NCBI GenBank assembly: GCA_012845835.1
Contig: JABAKD010000002.1
Location: forward strand, 2,568,501 to 2,632,500
Direction of reading: 5' to 3'
Origin: Undaria pinnatifida
Lineage: Eukaryota > Sar > Phaeophyceae > Laminariales > Alariaceae
Length of the DNA stretch: 64,000 nt
Shown here: in pieces, positions 11,614 through 23,929 of the stretch
How the letters are laid out: every line of letters starts with the position of its first letter
How positions within the stretch are numbered: position 1 is the stretch's first letter
The notes under the pieces: model-generated
Databases searched by the model: none
The model's input: only the letters and a program-made list of their open reading frames with translations
What the model was told of the DNA's origin: nothing
Translations under genes and position numbers: made by a program

Positions 11614-11912
11614 GATCGCCCCGGTGGCGTATCAGATTATGTTCGAGCCTGGTATAGGTCAGTTTCGTGAGTTCGAGTCCTCCCGAGTGCAAACTCGTGT
11701 AAATTTGTAGGGACCTTTTCTTGTGCACAAATTGACTCGCGGGAAGCTCGAGAGCGTGAGTTTAGCAGCACTCGATGAAAATCGACGAGCAGTGGGATTG
11801 CTGTACCCTATGCGCGATAAAATTTGAAGGAAATAACCTGGGGGGAGAAGGGAAGACACCTATGACCGCGGCTTGTCCAGAAGCTGGACAGTGGAAGTGT
11901 GAAAAAAAATTA
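11614..11912 (+). mobile_element. tRNA-derived SINE, forward copy
   Basis: Starts gatcgccccggtggcgtatc, has B box gagttcgagtcc, and ends with the conserved ccagaagctggac and an A run. It lies directly after a fragment of the TIR family. Confidence 0.8.
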
Positions 11913-12074
11913 TGCAGGTATTAGTCTAATAGTTAAGTTTTGCGTTGTGCTAATATACCACATCTACGCTGCACTACGTATTGAGGTACTAATTGGACTG
12001 TACGATGCCGGTACCACGCTGCAAGATGCAAACAATTAGTTTTGTTGTGATTCAAGCTGTTGAGTTTTGCGTTG

Positions 12075-12185
12075 TATTCTCTGTGTTGCTGTTGTTGTTG
12101 TTCTCACGTCAACTACTTGCCACAGTTTGGGTCTGCGGTCACAGCACATGCTCCAGTTGCTCTGGAGTCTGGAGTCGGAAAGCAC
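12075..12185 (-). repeat. Short repeat with GTT head, diverged reverse copy
   Basis: gctgttgttgttgttctcac, then a degraded ggtctgcggtcacagcacat and ctccagttgctctggagt. Confidence 0.45.
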
Positions 12186-13362
12186 CTCTGGCTGATTCTA
12201 CGATAGCCCCCCCCAAAACCAGCGATTTTCTTTCAAGTTAACGAGCGTTTCATGGCTGCTCGACACGAGGAAGGGCGCAATCCCCGTACATGCTCTTGTT
12301 TGCAAAGGAAGGACTATCGAACCATGACGTCGGGGTGACCAGGGGCAACGTACGACCCGGGAGGTGGTTTCAAAACCGTCGATTTCGCCGAAGAAAAGTT
12401 GGGGGGCTACCGTGGAACGACTCCTCTCAGGAAACCAAGAACAAAGTTATACACATGAGCGATTTATGAGATGGTTATACCCACACCGCGCTACCGCAGT
12501 ACTGAGTATTGAAGAAGCACGACTGAACTGCTGTGTCGGAGGAACCAACGGTTTGGCCGGTCACAACGGTATTTGCATGACAGTATAGCACAGGACCCCA
12601 ATAAGAAACAGGGTAGCAAGTTATAAGAAAGCCAAGCTTAAGTGTGAAGGAGGATGATGAATTCGGGAGCCTTGCATTGAAGTTAGTGTAGAACGTAGAA
12701 CGCACTCTTATTTTTATCAAATAAAAAAAAAGTAATACGGACTAAATACAACGATGGTTGCGATCGCATCAAAAGTGTAGGAAGAACGTGCAGCAGCAGC
12801 AGCAGCAGCAACAACAGCAGTACGAATATGGCCATGCTGCACGAGTGTCGAACAGCTCCTGGCATTGTCATTGCCGAGCTCGGACACATCCCCCATATCG
12901 TTTCCCCCAGCAGCCCGAACTTCTAGAAGTGATGGATGCCGTGATGGTCGCTTTTTTTCGTCGGTTACCAAGCAGCTTTTTGTGCTCTGAGGAAGGTTAA
13001 GGCAGGGGCTTCAGTTTTGGGGCCTTCTTTTGCAGGCGGCTCGGGGTTACTCGCGCGACAGACCCCTCTGCTCCTAGCGGTCTGAACACGTTTACAACTG
13101 AAAACTCTTTTTTTTTCTTGAATGAAATTCCTTGAATTTGGTATAGGGAGGGATTTGCGGGCTCCGAAGGGGTTGATTAAGCTTTCGTGCTGCTATAGTG
13201 TTTAGCGATATGGAACCTCGACGGAATGGTAAGCAACGCTGCGCCAAACTAATGGCCTAAAGGGCTTTTGTCCGTGTGGTACGTATTAACAATTGCGTAT
13301 TAATAGTCACTCGTGCGAGCGGTGAAAACTGGTGGTGAAATAGGGGTGTTAACACCTTCCCG

Positions 13363-13607
13363 TACTTTTTTTTTTTTTTTTAATTTTTTTTTTTGTTCAC
13401 ACGCATCTACTTTCCAGCTTCTGGACAAGCCGTGATCACAGGTGTCGTCCCTTTTCCCCCCGGGTTCTTGCCTTCAATTTTTTATCGCGCATAGGGTTCA
13501 GCAATCCCACTGCTCGTCGCTTTTTCATGGAGTGTATTGCTAAGTTACGCTCTAGTGCTTTCCGCAGGTCAAATTGTGCACAAGAAAAAGTCCCCACGAA
13601 TGTATAC
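13363..13607 (-). mobile_element. tRNA-derived SINE, truncated and fused to another repeat
   Basis: The tail and body are intact (long T run, then cttctggacaagccgtgatc), but the tRNA-like head is missing. The copy stops after cccacgaatgtatac and continues straight into another repeat that also occurs at 34680. Confidence 0.75.
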
Positions 13608-13935
13608 CCGTTGCTGTCTCTGGAGTGGCCACACCAGAAAACCAAGTAACTCATTGGTTGCTGTCCTCCATAAGCAAGAATGTAGGCACAAGGTGCCGAA
13701 GTCCGTCTTACGAGCGGTTCTTGGGAGGATGCAGTTCACCCTTCATGCGACTCGCCGAACACCTCACTGCGCCTCGCGCTTGGTGCAAGCAGTGTCTGCC
13801 TGGTTGGTGAAAACCCGACGTACTCCGTCCCGGCATGGTAGACATGCGAAGGTCTATGGTCGTAAGACTACGGCCAAGCACAGACTGAGTACACCCCTAC
13901 CCCCCTCTTATTACCACCGTACCCTTGGTGAACAG
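13607..13935 (+). repeat. Dispersed ~330-bp repeat
   Basis: acccgttgctgtctctggag, ccgaagtccgtcttacgagc, gaggatgcagttcacccttc, gtgaaaacccgacgt. Other copies: 23930-24340 (reverse), 34660-34975, 35230-35560, 57600-57945. Open frames inside it are not conserved between copies. Confidence 0.6.
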
Positions 13936-13959
13936 TAGTAGCACCTATCAATACTTGAG

Positions 13960-14195
13960 GATAAAAATACACTCCAGCTGTGAGATCGAAGATTTTGTCG
14001 AAACTCATCTTCGCAAGCTGTGTGTGATTCTCCGATCACGTGTATCACTGGGTGTGTGTCCTCATTAAGGGTATAGGTCGGCGACTCCCCTTGGAACTGC
14101 AGTGTAGCTTGTACCAGGGTCAACAGGGCGATGTTAGTCAGTCTGTGCGCGGAAACTAAATGAAACCCATTTTTGAGGGGGACAAGTACCTATCA
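13960..14195 (+). repeat. TIR-family element, forward
   Basis: Starts aaaaatacactccagctgtg and runs through ggtcggcgactccccttgga, gggtcaacagggcgatgtta and gaaacccatttttgaggggg. Confidence 0.7.
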
Positions 14196-14954
14196 AAATG
14201 TGTAGCACCGATCTTTTTTCCTATATATACACCGTATTGTTGAACCTGTGGGGTAGTCAGAGGGAAAAATTGACGGATTAACGCGACGATTGCAGCGTCC
14301 TTCGCACGAAGCAACTAATCATATTTATCATATTTTTTTTTCGTAGCTGACGGATTTTTCTTTTTTTTTCCAGTCGAACTCCAATGCAAGTACCTGTAAG
14401 ACCACGCGCACAGCTGGCGCTGCTGTGTGCTGCATGCTCGCACCATGATACAAACGTGCCCCAGGTACGAGTTTGTACTTTGTTTTATCGCTGTATCACA
14501 GAGTATATCATACAATATATAATACCTGGTATGATATATCACACCTACCTGGTAGGTATTATACAATGCGCCCCCCAAAACAAAGGGTATACTTATACCA
14601 GGTCGTACCGTACCTATTTATTTACGTATCCGTCGTGTCTTTGTTGCTCTCCCGAGTGCAACTTCAACCTCACACGCACTTGCTTATCAAGTACTCAGAT
14701 ATCCCCGGATCAACACGCCTTCCGTATACTAAGATTCAATACCGTTGCACGAACCCCAGATTTCCTGCGTCCGTTGTTCTACGTTGGAGTCCAAGCCCTT
14801 TTGGAATTTCGAAGAAAAATGGCGCCGACCTGTATTGTAAAACATTTTAGAAATACACTCCAGCTGTGAGATCAAACAGTTCGTCGAAACTCGTTGCAAG
14901 CTGGGTGTGGTGTATACTCCGATCGCGTGTTTTTATTTTTTATTTTTTTTATTT

Positions 14955-15215
14955 TTATCCTCCGGCGGATGGGGAAAAATAAAGCTTTAGCTCACCACAC
15001 TTTCACGTATTTTCATACGCGTCGTGTGTCGATTTAACTCAGTTGCTTTCGCAGCCCAACGCTAGCTGGCGCACCCTTCGGGTCCCATTGTAGGTATACC
15101 GTAAGCTGTCCCTATCAGTGGTCTTCGTTACAACCCCGGCAGCGCAAGCTGCCGTTGTATACGGGTGCGTGTGTATGTCGACCCGGCCTGTCCCCTGAGG
15201 GTCAGTTTCGGTGTA
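14955..15215 (+). repeat. Dispersed repeat with CCTCCGGCGGAT end
   Basis: From tcctccggcggatggggaaa through ctcaccacactttcacgtat, gtgtcgatttaactcagttg and gcagcgcaagctgccgttgt to gtcgacccggcctgtcccct. Other copies: 22515-22870 (reverse), 43650-43785, 50885-51120 (reverse) and a fragment at 39945. Confidence 0.6.
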
Positions 15216-15739
15216 TTACTGTGTGTGTGTCTTCGTAGAGGATAAAGGTCGGCGTAAATCGTTTACAGCTTGCAAATGTGAGTTTTGATCAAAATCCAGC
15301 GAATGAGCCAGTCTATCACACCTTGAACCTGTCTCGCTGACGATGGTTCTGCCTTCTCTGCGTGCTTGGCTTGCTAGTCAGCATCCAGACAGACTGATCA
15401 AAGGTTCCCTTTGCTATCGTACTAGGACAGGTACAAGTAACCACCCGCGTTGATCTCATTGGTCAACGTGCGATAACCCCGAACTTTTTCCGTACATACA
15501 AAACCCTTCTTTTCTCGTGCCTCGATCGTAACAATACGCTTTTTGGTTTTTGGTCGATCTCCCCGCTGAAGTGTATTTTTTCTTTGAAAAATTATATATA
15601 TATATGTACCTGGTACGGTGTATCATAGAGCTGCGATTAAACGCCATCTTTCCTTTTCTTCGAGAAAATGGTTGACATAGCCTCACACTCTAAATACTCA
15701 CACATATATAGTACCAGTAGTACCAGGTATATAATATTA

Positions 15740-16025
15740 TAAAAAATGAAAATACACTCCAGCTGTGAGATCGAAGACTTCGTCGAAACTCATCTTTGCA
15801 AGCTGTGTGTGATACTCCGATCGCGCGCATTACGAGTTGTGTGTCCTCATTAAGGATATAGGTCGGCGACTCCCCTTACAACTACAGTGTAGCTATCAGG
15901 GTCAACAGGGTGATTTTAGTCAGTCTGCGCGGAAACTATAAAACCCGTTTCTGAGGGGGACAAAATCTGACAGCTGTGAAGGAAAATGTATCCTTTTATC
16001 AAGTGAATCTTGTAAGTCGAATAAC
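15740..16025 (+). repeat. TIR-family element, forward, followed by poly-G tracts
   Basis: A near-consensus copy from aaatacactccagctgtgag to gtgaatcttgtaagtcg. Diverged pieces of the same 3' part recur at 16150-16200 and 16265-16345, separated by G tracts. Confidence 0.7.
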
Positions 16026-16089
16026 CGGTGAGGGGGGGGGGCGGAGTTTTGAAGGACGTGGGGGCCTGGTTTTGATCAAAAGCGAGCGG

Positions 16090-16545
16090 GTTTGGAGGGG
16101 GTGGGGGGGGGGGGGGGGGGGGGGGGGGGAAGAGGGGGCAATTTGTGCATGTAAGCTATAAATCCTTTCGAGGGGATAAATCTGACGGTTTTGGCACCAG
16201 TTTATTATTGGGGGGGGGGGGGCGGGGCGTGTGGGGGGGCGTGTGGGGCAGCTTAATATGTGCGTGGAAACTATACCTTATTTTGAGGGGATAAATGTGA
16301 CGGTTTTGGAAATAATGCATCAGTTTATCATGTATATCCTGGGGTAAGTCGTACAATTAGTGAGTAAAGAGAGGGTGGAGTGTTCGAGGGGGTGGGGTTG
16401 GGATGGGTTTGGGGGGGGGGGGGGGGGGGGGGGAAGGAAGGGCTTTAGGTGAGGGGTTTGTTATACGTGTGGTGCTAGGTCTAGGCGATGGTGCGGGTGA
16501 TGGGGAAGAAGGGGGCGTTCGAGGCGGGGGGGGGGGGGGGGGGAC
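16090..16545 (+). repeat. Four long poly-G tracts
   Basis: G runs near 16103-16132, 16209-16222, 16409-16432 and 16525-16541, lying between diverged pieces of the TIR family. They could form G-quadruplexes. Confidence 0.75.
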
Positions 16546-16753
16546 ACAGCGGCATGGATGGCTCTCGAAAGATAACGAGGTGATAATATACAGTACCAGG
16601 TATCTATTAATTTTTACCCTCACCCTGCCCTAAGCCTTTTTCGGAGTCATGCACAGCGACGAAACTAACCTGTAAGCGCGGAAAACTAAACCAGACAGGC
16701 AGACAGCAACCGCAACTAACCAGACCAACCATATGACAGCAGATAACAGCAGG

Positions 16754-17062
16754 CGTCCCCTATGGTGTAGTAGTAACAGGCGAAGCTCGTCCCTGCCAAC
16801 GTCAGTGATGCGAGTTTGAACCCTCCCGAGTGAATACTCGTGCTCGTGGGGACTTTTTTTCTTGCGCTAAAAAATGACTCGACAGTGTACAACGAGAGGA
16901 AAGCGCGAGAGCGTGAGTGAGCAAAATTGGATGAAAATCGACGAGCATGAAAAAAGCTGAAAAGTGGGAATGCTGAACCCCAATGCGCGATGTTAGTGAA
17001 AGGCGTACACGTACCGGGGGGAAGGGAAGGTAAACCTGAGACCACGGCTTGTCCATAAGGTC
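16754..17062 (+). mobile_element. tRNA-derived SINE, diverged copy
   Basis: The A box is weak (tggtgtagtagtaacagg) and the B box is gcgagtttgaaccc. The body keeps the family order (tgaatactcg, ggaaagcgcgagagcgtgag, cacggcttgtcc) but is clearly more diverged and lacks an A-rich tail. Confidence 0.65.
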
Positions 17063-17339
17063 GCTGAGGGTAGAATCCCGTTCAAGGTGATCTGGAAAGT
17101 AATAGTGGTGATTAAATTAAAAAAAAACTGCGCCGGCTTGGCGTCGGTGCACCACCCTGACGGGGTTCCGAATATACCGGTAACTATTAACCGATTTTGG
17201 GGAGCCGTTGATACAGACCTAAAGGCGACTACTAATAGCGCGATCGAATCAGGCGCCTACGGCAGAAAAAGCTTGAGGCAATCCGAGTGTCGCCTTATAC
17301 ACCTTGAGCACGCTTGCCTCGCACAGCTTCCTGCGTTGC

Positions 17340-17400
17340 AGATCGAACACGTCTCCTGCAGCAGCAGCAGCAGCAGTAGCAGCAGCAGCAGCAGGTCGGA
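17340..17400 (+). repeat. (CAG)n microsatellite
   Basis: cagcagcag with two cagtag interruptions, at the end of a dispersed repeat. A similar run lies at 12790-12822. Confidence 0.85.
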
Positions 17401-17679
17401 TTGCTTCATCTGGCGGGTGCTGTAGTTGATCGGCAGCGTTTTCCGTATTTTTTTTGCGCCTGAAGTCCGTGAGGGGCTAGCACTACTAGAGGAATAGGAG
17501 CTGTAGCGTAGTGGTACAAGAGAGGCTGTCTAAAATACGCAGGGTGGTAAGTGGTGGTCGGGGGAGGGGGGCAACGCTAACTGTAACCTGAACCGTAACC
17601 CGAACCCGTAACCCGAATCCGTAACCCGAACCCGTCACCCGAACCCGAAGGTTATGGGGTGACTCGTGCTTGGATGCTG

Positions 17680-17900
17680 CAGTTTGTTGTTGTTGTTGCT
17701 CTTTGCTGTTGCCGTTGCTGTTGCTGTTCACACATTGATTCACATCAAGTCCGTGGTCACTGCACAGGCTACAGTCGCTCTGGAGTGGGAGCATACCCCA
17801 GGGGAAAACACAACCGAACCAAAAGCGTTACACGCATATATCACAGCTGAAGCATTTCATACCTCCGCAAAAGAAAATAGAAACGTAAAAACCGAGAGCT
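17680..17900 (-). repeat. Short repeat with GTT head, reverse copy
   Basis: A (GTT)n-rich head, then cacatcaagtccgtggtcac, cagtcgctctggagtgggag and cacgcatatatcacagctga. Confidence 0.6.
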
Positions 17901-18154
17901 TGTGAAGCGCCGCCATCGTGGATGATATTGTTAAGATAGGGCCTCGAAAGGCCTGTAGTTATCCGAATTGAGATAATTTGGATGGGTTTCGTATGATAAT
18001 GTTGGCATTTTATTTTCGGGATAGTCAGGAAATAGATCGGAGGCATGTGCCTCGGATCTCAGAAGCCATCCGGGGCTCTGGTGGAGTCGAACAAAGCTTG
18101 CGTCTCTGCGAAGGCTAAGAAAGTGAGTACTCTCCGAGGACCTGCTCAATTGGC

Positions 18155-18265
18155 AGACCAGCAGGGGACACTCTGTGTCCCACCTATATACTCTTACAAT
18201 ATGGCGTCGTCGGCAGGACAGGGGACACTGTGTGTCCCGACCCTACACTCTTACAATGTGCCTTG
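18155..18265 (+). repeat. Tandem duplication, about 55-60 bp
   Basis: Two units with aggggacactctgtgtccc or aggggacactgtgtgtccc, followed by acactcttacaat. Confidence 0.6.
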
Positions 18266-18779
18266 GAAGGACGCAACGCGCCCGTTCCACGCCCGTTCCA
18301 TAGAACTTTCTCGTCTAAAGTGCATTATGTACGATACGTGCTGGAGGTAAAAAAACGTTAACCTTCCAGGAGTCGTCAGTCACTTAAGTAGCAAGGAAAA
18401 ACGGCCAGCGGTGAAGGGTGTCGAACGGAGCGTTCCACAGACGCGTGCCACGAAAGAGATGTGCACCACTTTTTTTTTCTTCTGATGTTCCTCAATTTGG
18501 GAGCTTAAGGCGTGTTTTAACCCAACACACTGATGTGGAAAAAAAAAAATTGCTACAAACCGGATGAAAAATCCCATAGCCTAGGTACACGACGAGAATC
18601 GCGCGCGAAAAAATGGAATGGCGTATTATTTTTTTATTTTCCGACGATTTTGGGTTCAGGAGCCCCGCATTCAGAAGCCATTATTGCCAAAAAAAGGTGT
18701 ACCTCTATCGTAGCACGCGTCCACACTAAAAGCCTTGTAGTTTTGGCGTCATTCAAGGTGTACTATTGGAAGACTAAGC

Positions 18780-19083
18780 CGGTCGGCCCGGTGGCGTATC
18801 AGGTTATCCTCGAGCCTGGTATAGGTCAGTTTCGTGAGTTCGAGCCCCGCCGAGTGCATACTCGTATAAATTCGTGTTGGGAGTTTTTCTTGTGCACAAT
18901 TTGACTTGCGGAAAGCGCGAGAGCGTGAATTAGCAACACTCGATGAAACATCGACGAGCAGTGGGATTGCTGAACACTATGCGCGATAGAAATTGAAGGC
19001 AAGAACCGAGGGGGAGAAGGGACGACACCTGACGGCTTGTCCAGAAGCTGAAAAGTAAAAGTGTGAGAAAAAAATAAATAAAT
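18780..19083 (+). mobile_element. tRNA-derived SINE, forward copy
   Basis: Begins cggtcggcccggtggcgtat, has B box gagttcgagccc, and ends ccagaagctg followed by an AAAT repeat tail. Confidence 0.8.
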
Positions 19084-20084
19084 GGAAACTGCCGTCGGTC
19101 AAGCGGTCTAAGTGCCGTCTCCAGGCATCTTTTGCCAAGTAGCGAACATTGAACGGGCGAGTTGTCCATGGGATATCGTCTCCGTCGGAGATGGAAACTA
19201 ACTACGAGTGTTGATATGATATATGATACGTCATATGATATCATAATGATCTTTATTATACCAGTACGTATATGATATGATAACTTGAAATCTGGAAGTT
19301 TGGTCTAGGGTAGGGCGATATTTGGCTCTTTCTTATTATCGGTTTCCTTTTTTTCCCCCGCTTTTTTTTTTTTATTCTTCTGTTGCAAATAGCCTGGCGT
19401 GCTGGCTGGCATTTTTGCTCTGTTCAATGGAGACAAATAAAAATCTGTCTCGTGGTTTGTGACCACGGAGCTCGTCTCTAGTTATAATAGGAGGAATCGG
19501 CACGAACACCGCTTGTGCTGGGTGCGGACGGATGGAAAAACCAGTTTTTTTACTGCGAAAAACTCTTCAGACATGTTTGCAGAGATACAAAAATCGTTTT
19601 TGTGTTTTGTCAATCATTTCACCCCCGGTGACATCACTAGGGGGCGGTCATCGGTAGCTTTTATTTCGTATGGGTTAGGGTTAGGGTTAGGGATAGTTCC
19701 ATCCATTGTGGAAAACGCAGTAATGTATACGAAGGACACCTCATATTTGCGGCCGTCAAAGAAAAACAGGATTGTTGTCTGTGTTACAAGTTATTTCTTT
19801 GTCTCGTAGTTTCTCACCGCTGACGACAGGGTTTTTCTCTCGAGGGTTTTGAGGCATTGGGGCACGGTGCTCGGTGTCGATGGGCGGAAAGAAAACAAGT
19901 GATTGCGAAGAACATACACACTACGCACGGAAAAAGGCTCCAGGTTGACTCGGCCGGCTTGGATGCTGTGCTTGGAAAGCCTCTAGGCTGATTCGGCTGA
20001 ATCAGGATGCTGTGGCTTGGAAAGACTCGAAGCGCAGGTCACCCCATTGCGTTCGGCTAGGTTTGGGAGAAAATTGCTTGGAGA

Positions 20085-20350
20085 GACTCTGTTGTTGTCT
20101 CACATTAACTCTTGTCAAAAATCTAGAGTCCGTGGTCACCCAAAGGTGCTGGAGCCCGAGGAAGATCTCCGAAAAACCAAATGAAATCAAAATTCGTCCG
20201 GGAAATACTACGCTTTCCCGCCTAAAACGCACGACACGAAGAAGGCGCACAAGTGAAAAGGTCCATGTGCACACTGAACTCACATGGCCGCGGGTATCCA
20301 CTCAACTACAACATAGCGTTCCCCCGTTCCCACAACTAACCAACACGCCG
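20085..20350 (+). repeat. Repeat, inverted copy at 24360-24630
   Basis: Contains gttgttgtctcacattaact, ggtgctggagcccgaggaag and ccacatggccgcggg-type sequence. The same ~265 bp occurs inverted at 24360-24630 (agggctccagcacctttggg). Confidence 0.55.
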
Positions 20351-20711
20351 CTACAAACTACGGCGGTTGGGCTGCCTGAACCGTACGAACCGCACGGTAA
20401 TCGTGAGCACAGACGAATGCACCTGCCGTCTGGAGTGCTGTCAGAGTGACGACCCGCGGGCATGCAGTGAAAAAAGGGCAAATCTATTATGGGTTGATTC
20501 GGACGAATCGGGATGCTGTGGCTTGGAAAATCTCCACGTTATTGAGCCGCTTGTATGATACCCCTTTGCCAACCAGAGTGCCTAAGTAGCCATGTACCTT
20601 GGAAGGCTTTACTATCTGCCTTCAAATTCTGCCCGCCCCCCCCCCCGAAGAGAGAGAACATATATTCCTGAACGGGCGAAAAATGACCCTACCGGGCAAC
20701 CGTGAAAGAAC

Positions 20712-21060
20712 CCCGCGACCCTCTTTATGTGTGTTGTTCACATTGAGCTGCTATTTCCACCCATCTAAATCAGCACGACCAGTGTCCGTGTCGAGGCCTC
20801 ATCCTATCGAGAGAGGCAAGCGCTACTGCTGTTGTCACAAAGCACTAGACAGATATGTACATCATTACTCTGGAAGGCACTAAGTAATACGGCCTCGCGT
20901 CCTTCTTATGTGTGTGTTCTGGGCATTCAACTGTTGCTTCCACCCATCTAAACCAGCGCAACCAGTGTCCGTGCCCAGGCATTATCGTAACGAGAGATAC
21001 AAGCGCTGGTGCTGTGGTCACAATCCACGAGGTAGATATGTCCGTAGCAAATGATCAGAG
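20712..21060 (+). repeat. Tandem duplication, about 195 bp
   Basis: Units near 20712 and 20905 share tttccacccatctaaa, ccagtgtccgtg and gagagaggcaagcgct or gagagatacaagcgct. Confidence 0.55.
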
Positions 21061-21609
21061 GGTAAGGGGATTCGGGTGCGGTGCAATGTCACAATCGTAC
21101 TCATACCAGCTCTAATCGAAAACGAAACGTGAAACATAAGTCCGAACACCCGAGTTCTTTTTTTTTTTTTTTTTGCCGTTTGTTTTCCATGATTTTCTTC
21201 CTTCTTGTTTGTTGTGTTTCTTTCTTATGCTTGTTTTCTTTCTTATTCTCCTTTTGTTTCTTCCGTGCACGCAGTCTGGTGGGTTGGCTTGCACATGTTC
21301 CGCCCCCGCATTCACTTTTTATGTTGCGTTCGGCATACAATGTGTTTTCTGTTTGTAGTTTGTGCCACAGAGCTCGTCTCTCCCAGCTCCAGGGGGAGGC
21401 ATCGACTCGGACACTGGTTGTGCTGGGCGTGCAGTAGATGGGTGGAACAAGCTGTTCACTGCGAAGAACGGGTACACCTGACGAATTACGAATAACAGGT
21501 GCAGAAAGATTATACCAGGTGAAAAAGAAGAACGGAAAAAGAGGAAACAGAAATCATGGAAAGCAGAAAAAAGAACGAAAACATGGAACACGCGTATTTA
21601 AAAAACAAC

Positions 21610-21935
21610 GAAAAAAAAATACACTTCAGCTGTGAGGTCGACCAAAGAGAATTTTGATAAAAACTCAGCTTTGCAAGCCGCGTGTGATACTTCGATCGCG
21701 CGTGTTATCGGGTGTGTATACCCTCGTAAATGATGCAAGTCGGTGACTCCCCTGCCAGTATCAGGGTTAGCAGGACTAGGGCGTTCCGCCTGTTGTGTGA
21801 TATCATACCTGTATATCCTTAGTGAAGACATACTGCACACTCCGTATCACGCGCGATCGGAGTATCACACACAGCTGCAGTTGGCACAGATGATATTCGA
21901 CGAAATCCTCGATCTAGCTGCTGTATTAACATAGT
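21610..21935. mobile_element. Complete foldback element of the TIR family
   Basis: The left arm (atacacttcagctgtgaggt at 21618) and the inverted right arm (gatcggagtatcacacacag near 21855, ending at the ctcgatctagctgctgt border) enclose about 150 bp. This ~325-bp unit shows that the scattered arms belong to an element with long terminal inverted repeats and no coding capacity. Confidence 0.65.
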
Positions 21936-22514
21936 ATATTACACCATTTATAATACAAAGTGAAGAATAAGGAACGCAAAGGGCGCGCGCGGGGGGGGGA
22001 GATGACCAGGAACCCAAACTTGGAATTGAGCGAAACAACGGTAGTCAGTCTCCATACGATTTGTAGGGTGATGTATATGATATCATACTTACATCGATAC
22101 TCTTTTTTTCCCGACAAAAAATGTATGCACACCTAGGTGCGTGCGCACATAGCAAGTCATGCACACCTACCTATCTTACTCTCGCACTCGTGTGGTGCAA
22201 GGTTGACTCGTTGTGCGCTCTGCCAAAGGAAAAGGGTGAAGAGGTGACCGCTTCGGCACGAAAGAAAAAAAACACCCGTAGGGACCCTTATCGGTGTACA
22301 AAAGCCATGCGCCCCTACCCAAAGTACTGGATTTCATACGTACACACCCTGATCCCACCCCCTGTGATATTTGGGCTAGGTTAGGGCTTAGGCTTCTGGT
22401 CGAGTTGGGACCTGGTACCAGATATATCAAAACACTGCTATGTACTACTTCTGCAGTAGTAATACATTAAATATGTTTACATATACTGTATAATATTTTG
22501 AACAAATTTGACCC

Positions 22515-22870
22515 TTAGCAGGGGTTAGGCCGGGTCGACATACTTACGCATCCGTATACAACGGCAGCTTCCAGAGGCTTGCGCTGCCGGAGTGGTAACG
22601 GGGACCGCCGGTAGGGACAGCTCACGCTCTCGCCATAGTGGGAACCGAAGGACACTCCAGCTAGCGCTGGATTGCGAAGGCAGTTGAGTTAAATCGACAC
22701 ACGACGTGTATGAAAATACGTGGAAGTGTGGTGAGCTTTTAACCCCTCTAGAGCCCCCGAACCCCTCCCTATACTAAAGCCACGTAATTTTGTCCCCAAA
22801 AACGGGTTTCCAGTTGTAAAGGGGTCGAGGTTTATTTTTCCTCATCCGCCGGAGGATAAAAAAAACAAAA
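22515..22870 (-). repeat. CCTCCGGCGGAT repeat, reverse, interrupted
   Basis: Full-length reverse copy split at 22738 by a TTAA micro-element. It forms the spacer of the large foldback element. Confidence 0.6.
22738..22830. mobile_element. TTAA-targeting micro-element inside another repeat
   Basis: About 90 bp beginning ttaacccctctagagccc and ending ccagttgtaaaggggtcga. It interrupts a repeat whose uninterrupted copies (39960, 14985) read gtgagcttaagc or gtgagctaaagc at that point. The ends are short inverted repeats (CCCCTYTA). Confidence 0.65.
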
Positions 22871-23469
22871 CAAACAAACAAACAAACAAACAAATTTTGA
22901 CTACAGCAGTAGTAGTGTACCGATGTACCTGGCACCAGGTCCCAGCCCGACCAGGAGCCTAAGCCCTAACTAACCTAGCCCGAATATCACAGGGGGTGGG
23001 ATGAGGGTGTGTTTATATCAAAATTCAGTACTTTGGGTAGGGGTGCATGGCTTATGGACACCGATAAGGGTCGCCAAGGGCGTTTTTTTTTTTTCTTGTC
23101 CCGAAGCGGTCACCTTTTCACCCTTTTCCTTTGGCAGACCGCACAACAAGTCAACCTTGCACACGAGTGTGAGAGTAAGATAGGTAGGTGTGCATGGCTT
23201 ATAAGCGCACCTAGGTGCGTGCATACATTTTTTTTCGTTTTTTTACGCATACGGCTATGCAGGAGTACAGGTGGAGACATGGTTCGGCGCCTGCACCTGC
23301 CTACCGGCCGCCTCCTGCCGACCCACTGGTTGTGCGGTTGGCGGATGGACTGGATGTTTGGTAGATGGGTGAAACTAGCTGGGTGGTGTAAGGAGGACAC
23401 ACACACCTGATCAGTTGCTGATCAGTTGCAGGCGGCAAGAAAAAATAGAGGACGTACGATACCCACTGC

Positions 23470-23600
23470 TGTATATCCTTCATGAGGACATACTACCCCG
23501 TAAGGCTTGCGATCGGAGTATCACACACAGCTTGCCAAGACGAGTTTCGACGAAATCCTCGATCTCGCAGTTGTGTTTGCGTAGTGCATTATTATTTTTT
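23470..23600 (-). repeat. Arm of TIR family
   Basis: Reverse arm containing gatcggagtatcacacacag, gacgagtttcgacgaaatcc and tcgatctcgcagttgtg. Confidence 0.65.
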
Positions 23601-23929
23601 AATGAATGAAAATAATAAAGGACGTATAGGGCGCGCGCGGGGGGGGGGGGGGTGACCGGGAACAAACGATGATTGGAATTGAGTGAAGCACCAGCAGTAC
23701 CACCTCACGATACAACACATAACACGGATGAAATCACACCCTGGTGATAACTTTTTGACTGTTGAAAATACTATCACCGGGGGTGCTTTTATAGGGGTGT
23801 GTGGTATCTAGCGTACCCCCGGTGATGAGCACCATGCACAGGAGCCCAGCAGCTGGGGTGTTTGATAACGAGGAGGTGTGCTACCGGTTGCTATTGAGTG
23901 CGAACACACTCGGCCAGATGACAGGGGGG

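Larger units (their letters stand above)
22125..23230. mobile_element. Large foldback element, arms about 320 bp
   Basis: The left arm (22125-22455) holds cacctaggtgcgtgcgca, ctcgcactcgtgtggtgcaa and ccaaaggaaaagggtgaag. The right arm (22913-23230) is its inverted copy. The spacer carries another repeat interrupted by a TTAA micro-element. A single diverged arm is at 27760-27950. Confidence 0.6.
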
